Source: Takakia lepidozioides (Eukaryota > Streptophyta > Takakiopsida > Takakiales > Takakiaceae). Taken from it: 64,000 nucleotides of DNA. A model generated the notes under the pieces. That model did no database searches. It was given only the letters and a program-made list of their open reading frames with translations, and was not told where the DNA came from. Below are positions 44,950 through 56,839 of this stretch, in pieces. Position 1 is the stretch's first letter. The number at the start of each line of letters is the position of its first letter. The position numbers and the translations under genes were made by a program. The stretch covers positions 48,651,053 through 48,715,052 of the forward strand of contig CM060732.1 of the NCBI GenBank assembly GCA_030704615.1, written 5' to 3'.

Positions 44950-46524
44950 TGAATTGCGCACTTTTAGGGGGGGTGATAAGTGAATTGCAATGCATTTCAC
45001 ATCAAGGCCTTTTTGGAATTCCCTAGGTCGGGGCCTTAGGCAGCCAGGCAGATCTACTGCCATGAACCCTATGCACGTAAAAGCAACCAACCATGCCACC
45101 AGTCGGCCATGCTCCACCGACGTGGGACGATCTATACATGGCTAACTCCACTTGGGATTACATGACGGGGTGTGTAACTGCCCAGAATTTTCCCAAGGTC
45201 CCTCCCTGATGGGAATATGCCTCAAAATACTCCCGCTCAAATTGGAAGAACATTCTGCAGATGGGACAAACTGAGAGATGACGTGGCAAAAAGTGGATGA
45301 AAATGTTAGCCCAAGGCTGGCAGTCCTTGAATCGTGGAATACCCTGGGGTAGGGGCCTTCCCCTACACAGAGTATATCTCCACTAACTCACACTTGGTCT
45401 CGAAATTTGACTAAGTTGGCTAAGTATAAAATGGACTTGGAAGAGTTACACACGAGACACCGGGGTTACAAGAGGTTACACTGGTTGGGGTACCAATACA
45501 AACCAGTGTTGCGTGGACATTTGACTCAGCCTCAAACCCCCTCGTGGATCCCAACCTAGATATATATATTTATATGTGGATCTACCAGAGGTCAAAAAAT
45601 CAAATATCCGCCTCTGTTAAGAACCGCCAGATATGAGAACCGGTGGTTTTGTAATTCTTTTTATTGGATTTGAACCGAACTAGTGGTCCAAAAGAAGCAG
45701 GTTATGCACCCATATATCCAGCATTTACAACCGGAGTTATAATCGGGATTATAGCAGATTATTAGGTTCACTTGACATAATCCAGGCTGGTCATAGTCAT
45801 GAGCTGGCTTGTCTTCATTTCTACTCATCACGCTATGAAGGGTGGCGTTGTATTTATGAAAAGGTGGCGATTGTGGATCTTCTATGTTCTATCCTAAATA
45901 ATTGTAACCATTTTTTCACTAGTATTTTTAATCCATTAGATTTTTAGTCTGGGTTATTTTAATTGAATAAAACAAACTTGGATTTGTTTGATATCCGGAC
46001 ACTGAACCACCAAAGGCCATCCCGACTTAAACTTCATTTGTCCATAATCGCATAGGGTTAAATTTTGTATTTGTTGCCAACAGGCAGGATACCAGAAACA
46101 GGATAGCTCCAAAATGGAGGATGTGAACACAAAGTTAAAGTTAAACATCCGTAACCGACTGATATAAAAAAAATCAAATAACCGCACAACCCTCGTACAA
46201 ACTACAAACACTACAATAGCCTCCTGTCAAGAGACGAACCCCAAATCTCGCCGCCTATACTGCAAACACATCACCTACCAACAAGTTACCCACCACAACA
46301 CAACAACTCCTTGGATTTTTAAGTATTTAATAGGAAAACCGAGGTAAGAGGGGTGGGGGATGATTCGACAGCCAGAGGAGCCCAGGCTGCCGGAATCCGG
46401 TGAAAGTACCGTCAGATGGCACGAGTGCATTAAGTTCTTACGTTATTCCTAGTGATTCCTAGACACTCTGGACAATTTACAGAATTTGTTTTCAAAAATT
46501 TAAAAAGAATACCATACGACTGGG
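44950..46524. other. Intergenic, no gene supported
   Basis: No domain-bearing frame on either strand. An AT-rich run lies at 45560-45585. Confidence 0.4.
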
Positions 46525-46547
46525 AAAAAAAAAAAAAAAAAAAAAAA
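46525..46547 (+). repeat. Poly(A) run of 23
   Basis: A pure A tract, possibly the tail of a retroposed sequence; the upstream 100 bp show no known element. Confidence 0.85.
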
Positions 46548-46953
46548 GGAGAACTAAACACTGATCTCCTGCAGACGTGGCGGTACACAATTTGTGGAAG
46601 CCCTATTTGTTGACCCGAATTGTCAGAGGATGTCCACGTCATATCCCGATTCCCTGCAGAGCGGGCCAAGTCCCGGGCAGTTACGGCCGGAAGAGACAAG
46701 CGACGGAGGGAGAGAGACGGGGAGATGGCGTCTGGGCGCACGCGGCGGCAAGGCTGCTGTTTCCCTCGCTTTTCGGAGAGCCGGTCTCGGTTGGATCGGA
46801 GCAGGAAAACATGTTGCGATTTCTTCGGGGATTATACCCCTGTCTGTTTTTGGATTGTTCGCTCCCTGGAGCCAGATGTCTTGTGATGTGCCCTACAGGG
46901 CATCGTGCGGAACAGCGGGTAGGGGAGAGATGTTGAATGGAGCTCTCGAGCAG

Positions 46954-46990
46954 TATATATACTAAAGAAGCTCGAGAAGAGAAAGTAAGC
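46954..46990 (+). promoter_or_regulatory. Candidate TATA box and start region for the glycosyltransferase gene
   Basis: TATATATA at about 46954-46961 stands between two CTCGAG words and is followed by purine-rich GA sequence typical of plant 5' leaders. If it is used, transcription would begin near 46985 and leave about a 700-nt leader before the ATG at 47691, rich in GA/CT microsatellites. This is positional inference only. Confidence 0.4.
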
Positions 46991-47140
46991 TGGAGATCTT
47001 GGGGGCAGCAATAGGGAGGTGGACAGTTCTCGAGAGGTGGTTTTGCGTGTTGACTTCCAGACTGGGAGTTGTGGGTTGTGGAAAGAAAGAAAGAAAGAAA
47101 CTGTATCGGTCTCCGGAAGCCCAGCTTGCTTGTGTAAAAA

Positions 47141-47160
47141 GAGAGAGAGAGAGAGAGAGA
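47141..47160 (+). repeat. (GA)n microsatellite in the putative 5' leader
   Basis: Ten GA dinucleotides, preceded by a short GAAA repeat at about 47083-47100. Confidence 0.85.
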
Positions 47161-47589
47161 TTATCTTGACGATGATGAGAAGGTTTGTTAACGACAAAGA
47201 ACGGTGCGAGCAATTTTTCTGAGGCTTAAAGATTGAAGGAGGGAGAGGAAGGGTGGTGGCCATTGGTGCCGTCTAACAGCGCAACGATGAAAGTGCATGT
47301 GTTACTGCGTTTTCACTAATACACGTAATGTACATGTGAGATCGAAAGCGAGACTCTAATGTTGAAGGGTGGGAGAAGGGGCCCTCATCGTTGTGGTGAT
47401 GGTCCTGTTGGTTGCTCATGCAGTCAGTTTATATTCGGAGTCTCTGTTTAAACGAGGGCAGTGCTGTTAAACGAGGGCAGTGTCACTGTCGATGACAAAG
47501 AATCGAAGTAATTTCTCTCGGAGTGTCGTATCAGTTGCAGTTCAATCTTTCTTGGCTATGTGATAATTGGGCAAGTGCTCACCCACCCA

Positions 47590-47612
47590 CTCTCTCTCTC
47601 TCTCTCTGTCTC
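47590..47612 (+). repeat. (CT)n microsatellite in the putative 5' leader
   Basis: CT repeats with one GT interruption, 80-100 bp before the ATG of the glycosyltransferase gene. CT-rich leaders are common in plant genes. Confidence 0.8.
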
Positions 47613-47690
47613 TCACAGAATCGAGGTGGCTTGAGCGGATTATCAATTGCCAAGAATTAAGCAAAGAGAGAGAGAGGGAGGGAGGCAGGG

Positions 47691-50660
47691 ATGCTGTCAG
47701 TTCGAAAACAAAACAAGCTTCTTTTAGGGAGTCGCAACGGACTCGTAGTAACACTGCCAACATTGCTCTCCCTATATTTGGGAGGAGCAGGTTTAGTTTT
47801 TTTGGTGTGCGTCCGCACCTTTGTAGCCTTCCATATGTATCTAATCTCTCCCACCTTATCTCTGAATGCAATATCAGACATAGCTGGATTTACTTCTCAT
47901 GATAGAATGGAGCTCAATGTGCCTATACAATTTGCGAAAGAGTCAATTGAGTTTCTGCCTATCAAACAGAAAGAGGTGGAGTTTGTGGAGGCGGGGGAGA
48001 GATGGCCCGATGAAGGAAAACTTATAGGTGGCAGTACATGGGAGACCGAAGAAACAGGGGTTGCTACGGACATGAACAGTCGAATGTCAGAAGTAGAAAA
48101 GGAGGACGGTTTGAGACGTCCCTTGCATCTGGGAGCTAGGGATTTGAGGGAAGAGGAAAAGATTAAGGAACGTGGAGGATATGCCGGGCTTCAAAATAAA
48201 GATGGGGAGATTGGCGGCATTACAAGGGAGACAGTAGTAGAAACAGGGACTGCTGCAATCGTAAGCAACGGAATGTCAGAGGTAGAAGAGGAGGATCGGG
48301 CCTTGCTACCAGGCATAAGAGATTTGAGGGAAAAAGAAAAGATTGAGGAAGGTGCAAGAGAGCCAGGAGTTCAAAAGAAAGATGAGACAAAGGGGATGAA
48401 TGAACCTGCTGTAGGGAAACAGAGTACGGTTAAGATACTTGCACGTTGGAATGGTGAATTGGAGGGTGTGGACCTTCGGATGTTGCTACACGACCTTTCA
48501 GCAGGACAGCGACAAAAGTGGTTGAAGAAGAATTGGCCGAACTTTAGGATCTTGCAATCAGATGCTATATCTGATAAGTTTTCTATCCGCATGAAGAGAT
48601 TTTTGAATGGGCACAACGAAGAGCTTGGCAGGGGTGATGAAGCTGGAGAGAATGTTCAGTTTTTTAGGACATATCAGAAGGATAGAAGTGGAGGGGAAAG
48701 GGGGGTTGCAGTTGGAAATCCTCATATGAATTCTTCACATGGTGCTGTAAGAATACAAGCGTCTTCAGACTATCCATATGCACCAAGGGCAGTAGGGACG
48801 GAGTTACCATCCGAAGTGAAAGAAGTGGCCAAACGTAAAGAGAGCACAGTGGAAAGTGGCCAAACAACCAACTCACATGGTGAAGGGGAAGGCAATGAAG
48901 GAGTTCGGAGATTGAAGGAAGAAGAAAACTCTGAGAGAATTAGTGAGGGTGGAGGTAAGGTTAGGGAGAGTTTTGAGGGGGCTGTTCCAAGGGCAGGCTA
49001 CAAATGTAGACTGCGGATATTTATGACTTGGATCTCCCCACTTAGCTCCTTTGGTCCACGGGAGCGTCTTTCTCTTGAAAGTGTGTTCAAATTGCATCCA
49101 ACTGCGTGCGTCATCATACTTTCAAGGGCATTGGATACAGAAGAAGGTAGGGAAATTCTTCAACCCTTTGTGGAGAGAGGCTTGCGGGTTATGGCCGTAT
49201 CGCCAAACCTTCATTATCTGTTCAAAGATACGCCTGCTGAACAGTGGTTTCATCAACTGAAGGAAGGACGTCAAGACCCCGGGGATATCAACTTCAGCCA
49301 AAATCTATCCAACATTCTACGCCTGGTGGCTCTCTATAAATATGGGGGCATTTATCTTGACAGCGATGTCATTGTCCTAAAAGATTTGTCTTCTCTTTCT
49401 AATGTAATTGGCGCTCAGAGTATTGATTCACAGACTGGGCAATGGAGCCGTTTAAACAATGCAGTGATGGCATTTGACAAACGGCACCCAGTATTGTACA
49501 AATTTATTCAGGAGTTTGCACGCACCTTTAATGGAAGCAAGTGGGGCCATAATGGTCCATATCTGGTAACTCGTGTTGTAAAGAGAGTTCTGGATCGACC
49601 TGGTTACGCTGTCTCTGTTATGCCTCCCTCAGCTTTCTATCCAGTGACATGGGCACATATCGACACCTTTTTCCACACCGCCCACGACCAGATAGAAAGG
49701 AGGTGGCAGGTAATTCACAGCATACATATCTGAAAAGAATTCATATCTTGGTTTTGTTTTGTGGTTTTATCAAGCAGTTGAATGGAGTGCTCATCCTCCG
49801 GTGTTTGACACTTGTGACATCCTTGTTTGTGCTAGAAATTCAGGGAAGTAGGATCCAACTTGTAAGCAGAACCTCTTGCGAACTGAAACTTCTTAAGAGA
49901 GATTTGCAGGGTCTCATCCCTTCCTGTCAAGACTGTGAGACTGACATTTGGGAAGCAAGACTATAAAAGACTCTAATGTGACAAAATCTCTAACATCGAT
50001 TCAACAGATTTGTGACTTCATTGGCTGGCTAACAAGTGGGGGTTAGCATCCATCCAGATCACCTGAAGTCCTGGTAGAAATTTCTCGCACGGACACAACT
50101 GTGTCTTTCATATAGGGTTGGGATGTTGCCTCGTGTGAGCTTTAGCCTTTGTGAGAGACAAATGGGACCTGGGGGGGCCTAAGTGGGAAGAGATTTGACA
50201 CAGGGGAAAAGGGAAAAAGCAACCGTGCTTGCTGAAGGACCTCCGACCCCATGCACACTACACTTGATGGCACATGAATAGAGGGAGAGCAGGAAATGAC
50301 AGAGTTTCAGATATATTCATTAGCAGTTCCCCGTGAATAAAATTACATTAGATACCTTATTAGACAATCTTATTCTTTCTCTGCAGTTACCTGGGCGCCA
50401 AGCTGGGTCTCTGGATGTTATAAGTATTCAACAGCAGATTCATTCATTTGGATTCAGTGATTTGGCATTGATTATGTCGGTTGTAACAGGTTGGAAAGAT
50501 GGATTGGCTGGAGAGGGAGTCTTACACTGTCCATCTCTGGAATAGGGAGAGCCGCCGGCTTCAGGTTGAGAGGGGGAGCATTATGGAGCATATTTTTCAG
50601 GCTTGCTGCATCTTCTGCGATGAGCAACTCCATAATGCTGCCCTGCCAGGACAGTCCTAG
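47691..50660 (+). CDS. Alpha-1,4-glycosyltransferase-like protein (GT32 family), two exons
   Basis: GT32/Gb3-synthase-like enzymes transfer a sugar from a nucleotide sugar in the Golgi lumen; the acceptor here is unknown. Exons 47691-49709 and 50490-50660 join in phase 0 (CAG, intron GTAATT...AACAG, GTT) to give 729 residues. One hydrophobic segment at about residues 17-50 (LVVTLPTLLSLYLGGAGLVF) acts as a signal anchor. A charged linker of about 370 residues follows, then the catalytic part: LRIFMTWISPLSSFGPRERL, NILRLVALYKYGGIYLDSDV with the DXD motif Asp557-Ser-Asp559, and NNAVMAFDKRHPVLYKF. Exon 2 supplies SYTVHLWNRESRRLQVERGS and the closing CCIFC, matching the HxWN and Cys-rich end of the family. 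The single long frame would stop seven codons into the intron and lack this end. Confidence 0.9.
48060..48400 (+). repeat. Two-copy internal repeat in the glycosyltransferase linker
   Basis: NSRMSEVEKEDGLRRPLHLG...RDLREEEKIKERG (from about 48073) and SNGMSEVEEEDRALLPGIRD...LREKEKIEEG (from about 48262) are alike, about 63 codons apart. The repeat lies in the acidic, probably disordered linker between membrane anchor and catalytic domain. Confidence 0.75.
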
Positions 50661-53640
50661 GTTTGCTGCAGGAGATTGCTGGGTCAACAGTTAGGGCAAA
50701 GCACATACTAGAGGTGTTGAAGCCTGGTCTGATGCGCCAAGATTAAGACTCGGACCATTTGACAGGACCTGTACGCTAACAAACATAACAGGTAACGGCT
50801 GTCTTTCGGTTTGTCGGGCAGAAATTGCCCCAAAGTATTGATATGAAAACCCAGAGAGTTTGTTTGTTCAAGGTTGAAATTGCACACGCTAGAGAGGCTT
50901 CTCCAGAAAGTCCTTTGTCCTTTTTGCAGAGAGGACTCTCTGGTGTTGCATTCAGAATGAATATGCAGCTAAAAAGCACTGAGGTTGAAAGCCCATTGTC
51001 AAAAGATCTTTCCTAGAATTTGGGTCTGTAAAATATAATGGCAAACACTCAACTGTCTTGTGTAATAGTCACCCACTTGATGAGATTGATTTCCAGCACT
51101 GATGCTACAGCGCTGTAGCTGTAAACAGACTCACACATTGGTTGTGTGAGTGGTTCCACGGCTGGTCATTTTCAAAGCAAAATGGGGGAAAAAGAGAGAG
51201 AGAGTCAAATTGTTGTTGGAGCCATGCTGCTTTCTGACGAGGAAGGAGCTGTGAATTTTAGATTCTTCTTGCCATAACAGTCAGTTATGTCGGGGAGGTG
51301 CTTATATGGAATGCAACCTCATTCATGCATTTGTGGGATAGCAATGGGGGGTAAATTTGATGAGAGACCACACCCTGAAGGGCTGTTTCTACGTTAGTAG
51401 GTTGCATATTCACTTACATGCATCCTTTTTTCCCTACCAAATAGCTTGAAACTGGAGCTGTGCCCCTTTGGTGAAGATAGTTCTATGTTATCTCATGTCA
51501 TAAACTTGCTGTGTCTGAAGGAGGGATTTCAAATGGTCAGTACCCTTTAGGAGTTTTTGTTTCATTGACATGACACATTGTATGCGTTGCAGGGTCAACA
51601 ATGAACTCAACGCCAACGACTGCGTTGAAGAGTAATGTCATCCAACATGCGTCTGCTTCACCCATTTGCTGAGGGGGCATTGTGAGGAGGTAGTGATGAT
51701 TAGTAGGAGAGGCTACATAAGTTTGGACCTCTTCAGCAGCAGCTTCAACCATTCCTAGAACATAGGTTTCCTCAATAATACCCAACAATCCACATTGCAA
51801 GAGCAGGATCTTGTTAAGTGCTTTCAGCCGGGGCATGGACTATCTCAAGACTGACAATTTTTTATCAACCTTAAATGCAGCAAGGAGGTCACCGCCGGTG
51901 TAGCGAAGGCTATCAATTGCACACTGTCTGGGTAGCTCCACCGCATTTGCCAATCCTTGCACGTCATTCTGAAACACATGAAATTCCACATACACCTCTG
52001 TCCTCCATCATTTTTGCACCTTGGTCTTATCCAGTGTTGGACCGGTATATAGGTCATGCTGCAGGCCAAAAAATAACATTTGGCTTGCTACCGTTTGGCA
52101 CTACTTGGTCTCATAGCAGTTCATACAAGATGTCCAGCTCCATGGTTCGGTCATCAAACAAACAGCCTTGGGTATTATGTCAACCACCAGAATTAATTGC
52201 ATTGTCACATTTCAAAGACATGTTTTGAACAGTGCAACTAATAGGGACTGATCTGTGTAGCCCACACACAGCCTCTCTCGCAGTCAATTGACTCAGCCAA
52301 ACCCCCTGGGTGGATCTTTATCTCCTCAATGCTGTCCAGACAAATGAACTCTTGTTAGCCGCTGTTTTTGCCTTGACAGTGAAGAATTCTGTCCTGCGCT
52401 AGGTCCTTAGACCAGTGTCAAAGTATGGGCAGGTGAACAATAAGCATATGGATAGTCTGGCAGTAAGATCACTGTCCCAACACTAGAACCCATCCAATTG
52501 GCGACATTGGAATCGATTCATGAAGCACTACATTCATTTCCATATACTTGCAAGTGGAAATCTTTAACATTGTTTGGAAGCTCTTCAATGATTGAAATCT
52601 TCTCAATTTGGGCATTCTTTGTATGTTGTCATCCTCCAAAAAGTGCCATCTGACATATTCCTTGTATCAATTTATCTTTCCCAGGTCCCTCTCTCAGAGC
52701 TTCAAGGCTGCATACAGAAAGCACCTATGTGGGTGGCTTCCCATATTCTTATGCTACAACAAACTGATTTCCAGCTCTATCAATGTTGGGCTCTTAAATT
52801 GTCCTTCGCTGATTCAGTGTGTGTGCCTTTTTTCCCATGAAAAATTCACTAGGTAAAGCTGAGTCCGTCCCTTTTTCTTACTTGTCGTACTAACATTGAA
52901 GCTAACAACCAGGGCTTTCAGCCATTGCAGTTTTTTCTTTGTCTTTCAAAGGGAAGTTGGGAGCGACAGCTCACAATTCAGGCCCTTTACAGATCAGGAG
53001 GGGGCTGTTTTTAGTAGTCATGTGCATTAGAAGAAAAAGGTGAGGAACTTTAGTGTTGAGCTTGTGGTATACTGGTGGTTTAATCCATCACCCATGCAAT
53101 CCCTGTGTTAACCACTTCAATAAGCTTGATGGGTCGAAGGGGAAAGTGATTAAGGCCATAACTCAACAATCATGTTAGCTTGGGGTGATAAATAATTTTT
53201 AGATCCATGGTTCTCCAAGATTCAGATCTAGGATGATGAATTCCAGCTTGTGTATCATTGCGCGGAGAATGTTTTTCAATCTACAGAATGTCATGGAGAC
53301 ACTAATATGAAAGTAAAGTCACCAAACACGTTGGTGACAACATCTGCACACTCTGCTTCTGGTATATCTCCGACAAAACAAAACAAAGCAACACAGTTCT
53401 AGGTCAATTGTTGATTGCATGCTGCTTTCCCTATAACTAGGACGGTTGGTCACAATCTAAAGATCGTCTCCTGTTTCTTAGAAAAAGGAAAAAAAGAAAG
53501 ATCATTTGATTTGAAGGTCACATCAACCTTAGAGTTAATCTACAGCTAGAGATCAGTACACACTTCTAGTGATTTGATCACTCCATTGCCGCACATGAAC
53601 CAATCCTCATAGTTGCAACCCTCATAGTTGCCCAATTTCC
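50661..53640. other. Intergenic, no gene supported
   Basis: Minus-strand frames at 51537-51836 and 51845-52069 have protein-like composition but show no known domain and cannot be joined convincingly. No repeat or element was recognised. Confidence 0.35.
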
Positions 53641-53775
53641 GGAATACATCCTACTCCTCCTAGCCAGCTTCTTCATCACCAGTGGACCTGTGCTTGTGGA
53701 GGGCTTGTGGAAGGAGCCCCTGATATTTTCTCCTTGCCCTTGCAGCGTGATCTTGTCTTAGGTTCCCGGCACTCC

Positions 53776-54142
53776 TCAGGCTGGATCTTGAACCTGTTCT
53801 GGAGAAGTGATCTCCACACCAACAGTGTCAACTCCAAACACGTGTGTATACCAGCTGCGCCATATCTCACTCATCAATTCGCTCCACTCTCGCTCATGCG
53901 AAGACTGTTGAAGGTTGAGCAGCTTTTCTGTGCAATGTGGGAGAGTCCTTTGTAGCAGGTCCATATCTGTGCTTCTTCTCCTTCGATTCACAGATCTCCA
54001 GTCTCAATAGTCTTTTTTCATACAAAATCAAAAAGCCGCATGGTGGCCATGGTGCTGCAACACCAACAACGAGACACACAGCAAGGAATGCAACAAGTGA
54101 TGCGCACAGGAAAGGAAGGAGGGAAGGAGAGTACTGGTCCAT
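53776..54142 (-). other. Unrecognised frames with a hydrophobic N-terminus
   Basis: The minus-strand frame from ATG 54142 starts MDQYSPSLLPFLCASLVAFL then AVCLVVGVAAP, a signal-peptide-like or membrane segment. An overlapping frame (53991-53776) has DLLQRTLPHCTEKLLNLQQS and SELMSEIWRSWYTHVFGV. They could be one small gene split by an indel or intron. No family was recognised. Confidence 0.25.
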
Positions 54143-54330
54143 CGGGTGATTATCCAGGAGTCTCTCAGTAGGATCTAATAGTATCTAACGGTTCCTGTTG
54201 GTGGACATATTCACAGTTATTTTGTATCTATTTGCGAGGTAATATTAGTTTCAATTAATTTATTGATTATTTTTTACTTTGTAAAATGATGAATGTTCTC
54301 CTAATCAAGATGCCATGGCTTTTGAGAGGG

Positions 54331-54490
54331 CTTTTTTTCTTTTTTTTTCTTTTTTTTTTACAGGGGACAGAGGCCCTTCAATTTTTTATTAATAAAATGG
54401 AAAACAGTACAAAGAAGAGGAAAAAATAACCTCCTAAGGAAGCCCATAAAAGCATGATATTGCATGGGGAACCACCCAGAACGAACAGGG
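54331..54490 (-). mobile_element. LINE 3' end with A-rich tail, inverted
   Basis: On the minus strand the sequence ends in an interrupted A tail (54331-54359 as T runs), preceded by a stretch alike to the LINE end at 4880-5220, including GGTTATTTTTTCC. It is a 5'-truncated insertion with no coding part. Confidence 0.55.
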
Positions 54491-54499
54491 ATTAGTGGG

Positions 54500-55530
54500 T
54501 GGTCAAGTTATTTTACCACTAGTGTGAAACTAGCTAGGAAATAGTTAGTTTTTACATATTGACGTTTTGGGGATTGGCCCAAGTGTCAACCAGGGGTCAA
54601 GGCAGGATTTAGGCCCCTGGATTGGTTATCTTTACGGCAAGCGCGGGGAGGCTCATCTTTCTCGAGTTGAGACTCACCGCGCCTGCTATGGCGCCGTAGT
54701 GTGGGGATTCCCCATGGCGTGGGGTGCACTTGGCTTGACTTGTATTTGAGTGATGAGGTTATATATGCATGAGTTTATGCTTCAGCTTTGTGAGCTCACA
54801 TGAACTTGTGCTTGTATTCGTCTTCTTTATATCACTCGAGAAAGATGAGCTCGTATCTATGAGTGCCAGATACGAGTTAGTTGTAGCAGTTGTGGTTTTT
54901 GCTTGAGGATGAGAAAAACCAGGTTGTTTGCAAGGAGCACCGTGGAGCCCTTGGTTGTTAAGAAGCGGAGGCGATGTGGGTTACGAGGTGGTAGACCTTG
55001 GCTTCGATCTTCAGCTTCAGAGATGAAAGCAACCATGTTGCAGGTAATTCCAGAGCACTTGATGGTTTCATTTGTGCCATGCTGAGCAAGCACGATTGGA
55101 AGAGGACCAGTCAATAGTAGGTTATCGTGGCTTTGGTGGCAAAACTAGAACTGGACTTTGGGAATGCGAGCTTTTTATTGTGTGAAGGATTGAAGACCAG
55201 CGAAAGGGCTGATTTGGCTCGGGGGCAAATCAGTGCACTTTGTGGTAAATGTTGAGATTGGGTTTCATCTCGAGCTTCAGCATTGAGAGGGCTCTTGTCA
55301 TGGCAAGAGCAGGGCTGGAACAGAAGCTAAGAGGGTTGCGACAAGCCATGGAATGTACCCTAGGGTTTCAGAGCTTGGAAGAAGAGCCTTGCACCACAAG
55401 AGGAGTGTCTTGTGGCTGGAAATGTAAGCCTTAGTGTTTCATATCTTGGCAAAGGCTGTGGAGTGCTTACTCTTGTCTTAGAGAGAGCAAGGATCCAATG
55501 AGCCAAGATAGGGGGCTGATACCACTCTTG
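54500..55530. other. Intergenic, no gene supported
   Basis: Short frames only; no domain, no clear element. Confidence 0.35.
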
Positions 55531-55831
55531 TGTGAAGAGATGCATGTGTGGGAACATGCATGCAGCCCATTGAAGCTTCCATCTTCAAGCTTGGAGGTCA
55601 ATCAAGAAGAGGGAGGGCTGACTTCTCTTATGTGAGGGCAAACGCATATGTGGAGCATGGCTTTCAGCCCGTTGAAGGCTTGCATTTTCAGGTTTGGGAG
55701 TGCAAGAAAGGAATGAAGGAGTTGTTTTCCCTGTAGGGCATGTGTGGAGCCATGCTTCAGCCTAGTTAGGCATCCCTCTTTAAGCTTGGAGAGCTAGAAG
55801 AGAAGGTAAGGGGCTGATCTGCTCTTATGTG
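55531..55831 (+). repeat. Degenerate tandem repeat, three units of about 100 bp
   Basis: Three consecutive units share the order GCATGTGTGG(A/G), CATGC..CAGCC, GTTGAAG(C)..., a TTCAAGCTTGGAG-like segment, an AGAAGAG purine part and CTCTTATGTGA. Unit ends lie near 55640 and 55738. Identity between units is low, so the array is old. Confidence 0.65.
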
Positions 55832-56261
55832 ACAGTCCGAACCTGTTAGAAACGTGTTCTGAGTTGGGTTTCAACTACAAGCCTAGATAGAGCAGGGCTC
55901 TTGAAGTGGCAGGGGTAGGGGGCTGGAATAGGGCTCTAAGACACATTCTATGGCCAAGTAGAGCGCATGAATAAGTGCCTACTAGGGCTGGAAGTCAGCC
56001 ATGTTGGTTAGTCGCCATAGGGATCAATGGCGCTGTTTTTGTGAGTTAAAATGATCTTATGCACTTAGTTTTGGTTGCAAACTCTTCCTTTGGAATTAGA
56101 GCTACTATTGGTGGTGTGTGGGGGCCAACAAAGAGCAAGAATACCTTGCTGATTTCCTCCAGCCGCCATAGCTCGGTGGCAACGAAAGTCCTAGAGTCCA
56201 AGAGACACAAACCCTAGCTTGAACTTGGCTAAACCCCTTGGAGAAATGGCTAAACTGTCAT

Positions 56262-56832
56262 GAGTGGCCACGGAGGGGGCTGTGAAGGGCTGTGGCGGGC
56301 TGTGATAGGCTGCGCCTGTGGCTGTGGGGTTGTGCGGGGCCTGTGATGGGCTTGTGACAGGCGTTGCGAGCTGTGATAGGCTGTGCCCTGTGGCCTGTGG
56401 GGCTGTGACGGGGCTGTGACAGATTGTGATGGGTCTATGAGGGGCTGTGACAGGCCTGTGGCCTTTGGGCTGTGACCCCCTGTGACCTGTGTAGGGCTGT
56501 GACATGCTGTGCCTGTGGCCTTTTTTGGTGCGTGAGGTGCTTGACCGGCTGTGAGGGAATGTGACAGGCTTGTGACCTGTGGCCTGTGGGGTTGTGACTG
56601 ACTGTGATAGGCTGTGCCTATGGCCTTTGGGTCTGTGACGGGCTTGTGACAGGCTGATACCATGTTGCCTGTGGGGCTGTGATGGACTGTGACAAAAGCT
56701 GTGACATGTGGTCTGTTTGGGGTGTGTACGGCTGTGACCTGTGGCCTTGGGGCTGTGAGGGGCTGTGACAGGCTGTGACCTGTGGCCTGTTGGCCTGTGT
56801 GGGGTTGTGACGGCTGTGACCAGTGGTCTGTG
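56262..56832. repeat. Degenerate minisatellite based on GGCTGTGAC
   Basis: About 570 bp made of repeats of GGCTGTGACNGG and CCTGTGGCCTGTGG words in changing order. The minus strand is read in long open frames only because the repeat lacks stops; they would encode HSPSQPHRPQVT-like repeats. It has no gene-like flanks. Confidence 0.9.
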
Positions 56833-56839
56833 TGTGCAT

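Noticed and set aside
46430-47263. Several overlapping frames on both strands upstream of the glycosyltransferase gene
   Set aside because: GC-rich leader and microsatellites keep frames open on both strands; none has a domain.
49710-49733. C-terminal VIHSIHI of the long glycosyltransferase frame
   Set aside because: It begins with a GTAATT donor, and the family C-terminus is found at 50490-50660 in matching phase.
55531-55831. CRISPR-like array
   Set aside because: Degenerate 100-bp tandem units without spacers; CRISPR arrays are not expected in a plant nuclear genome.
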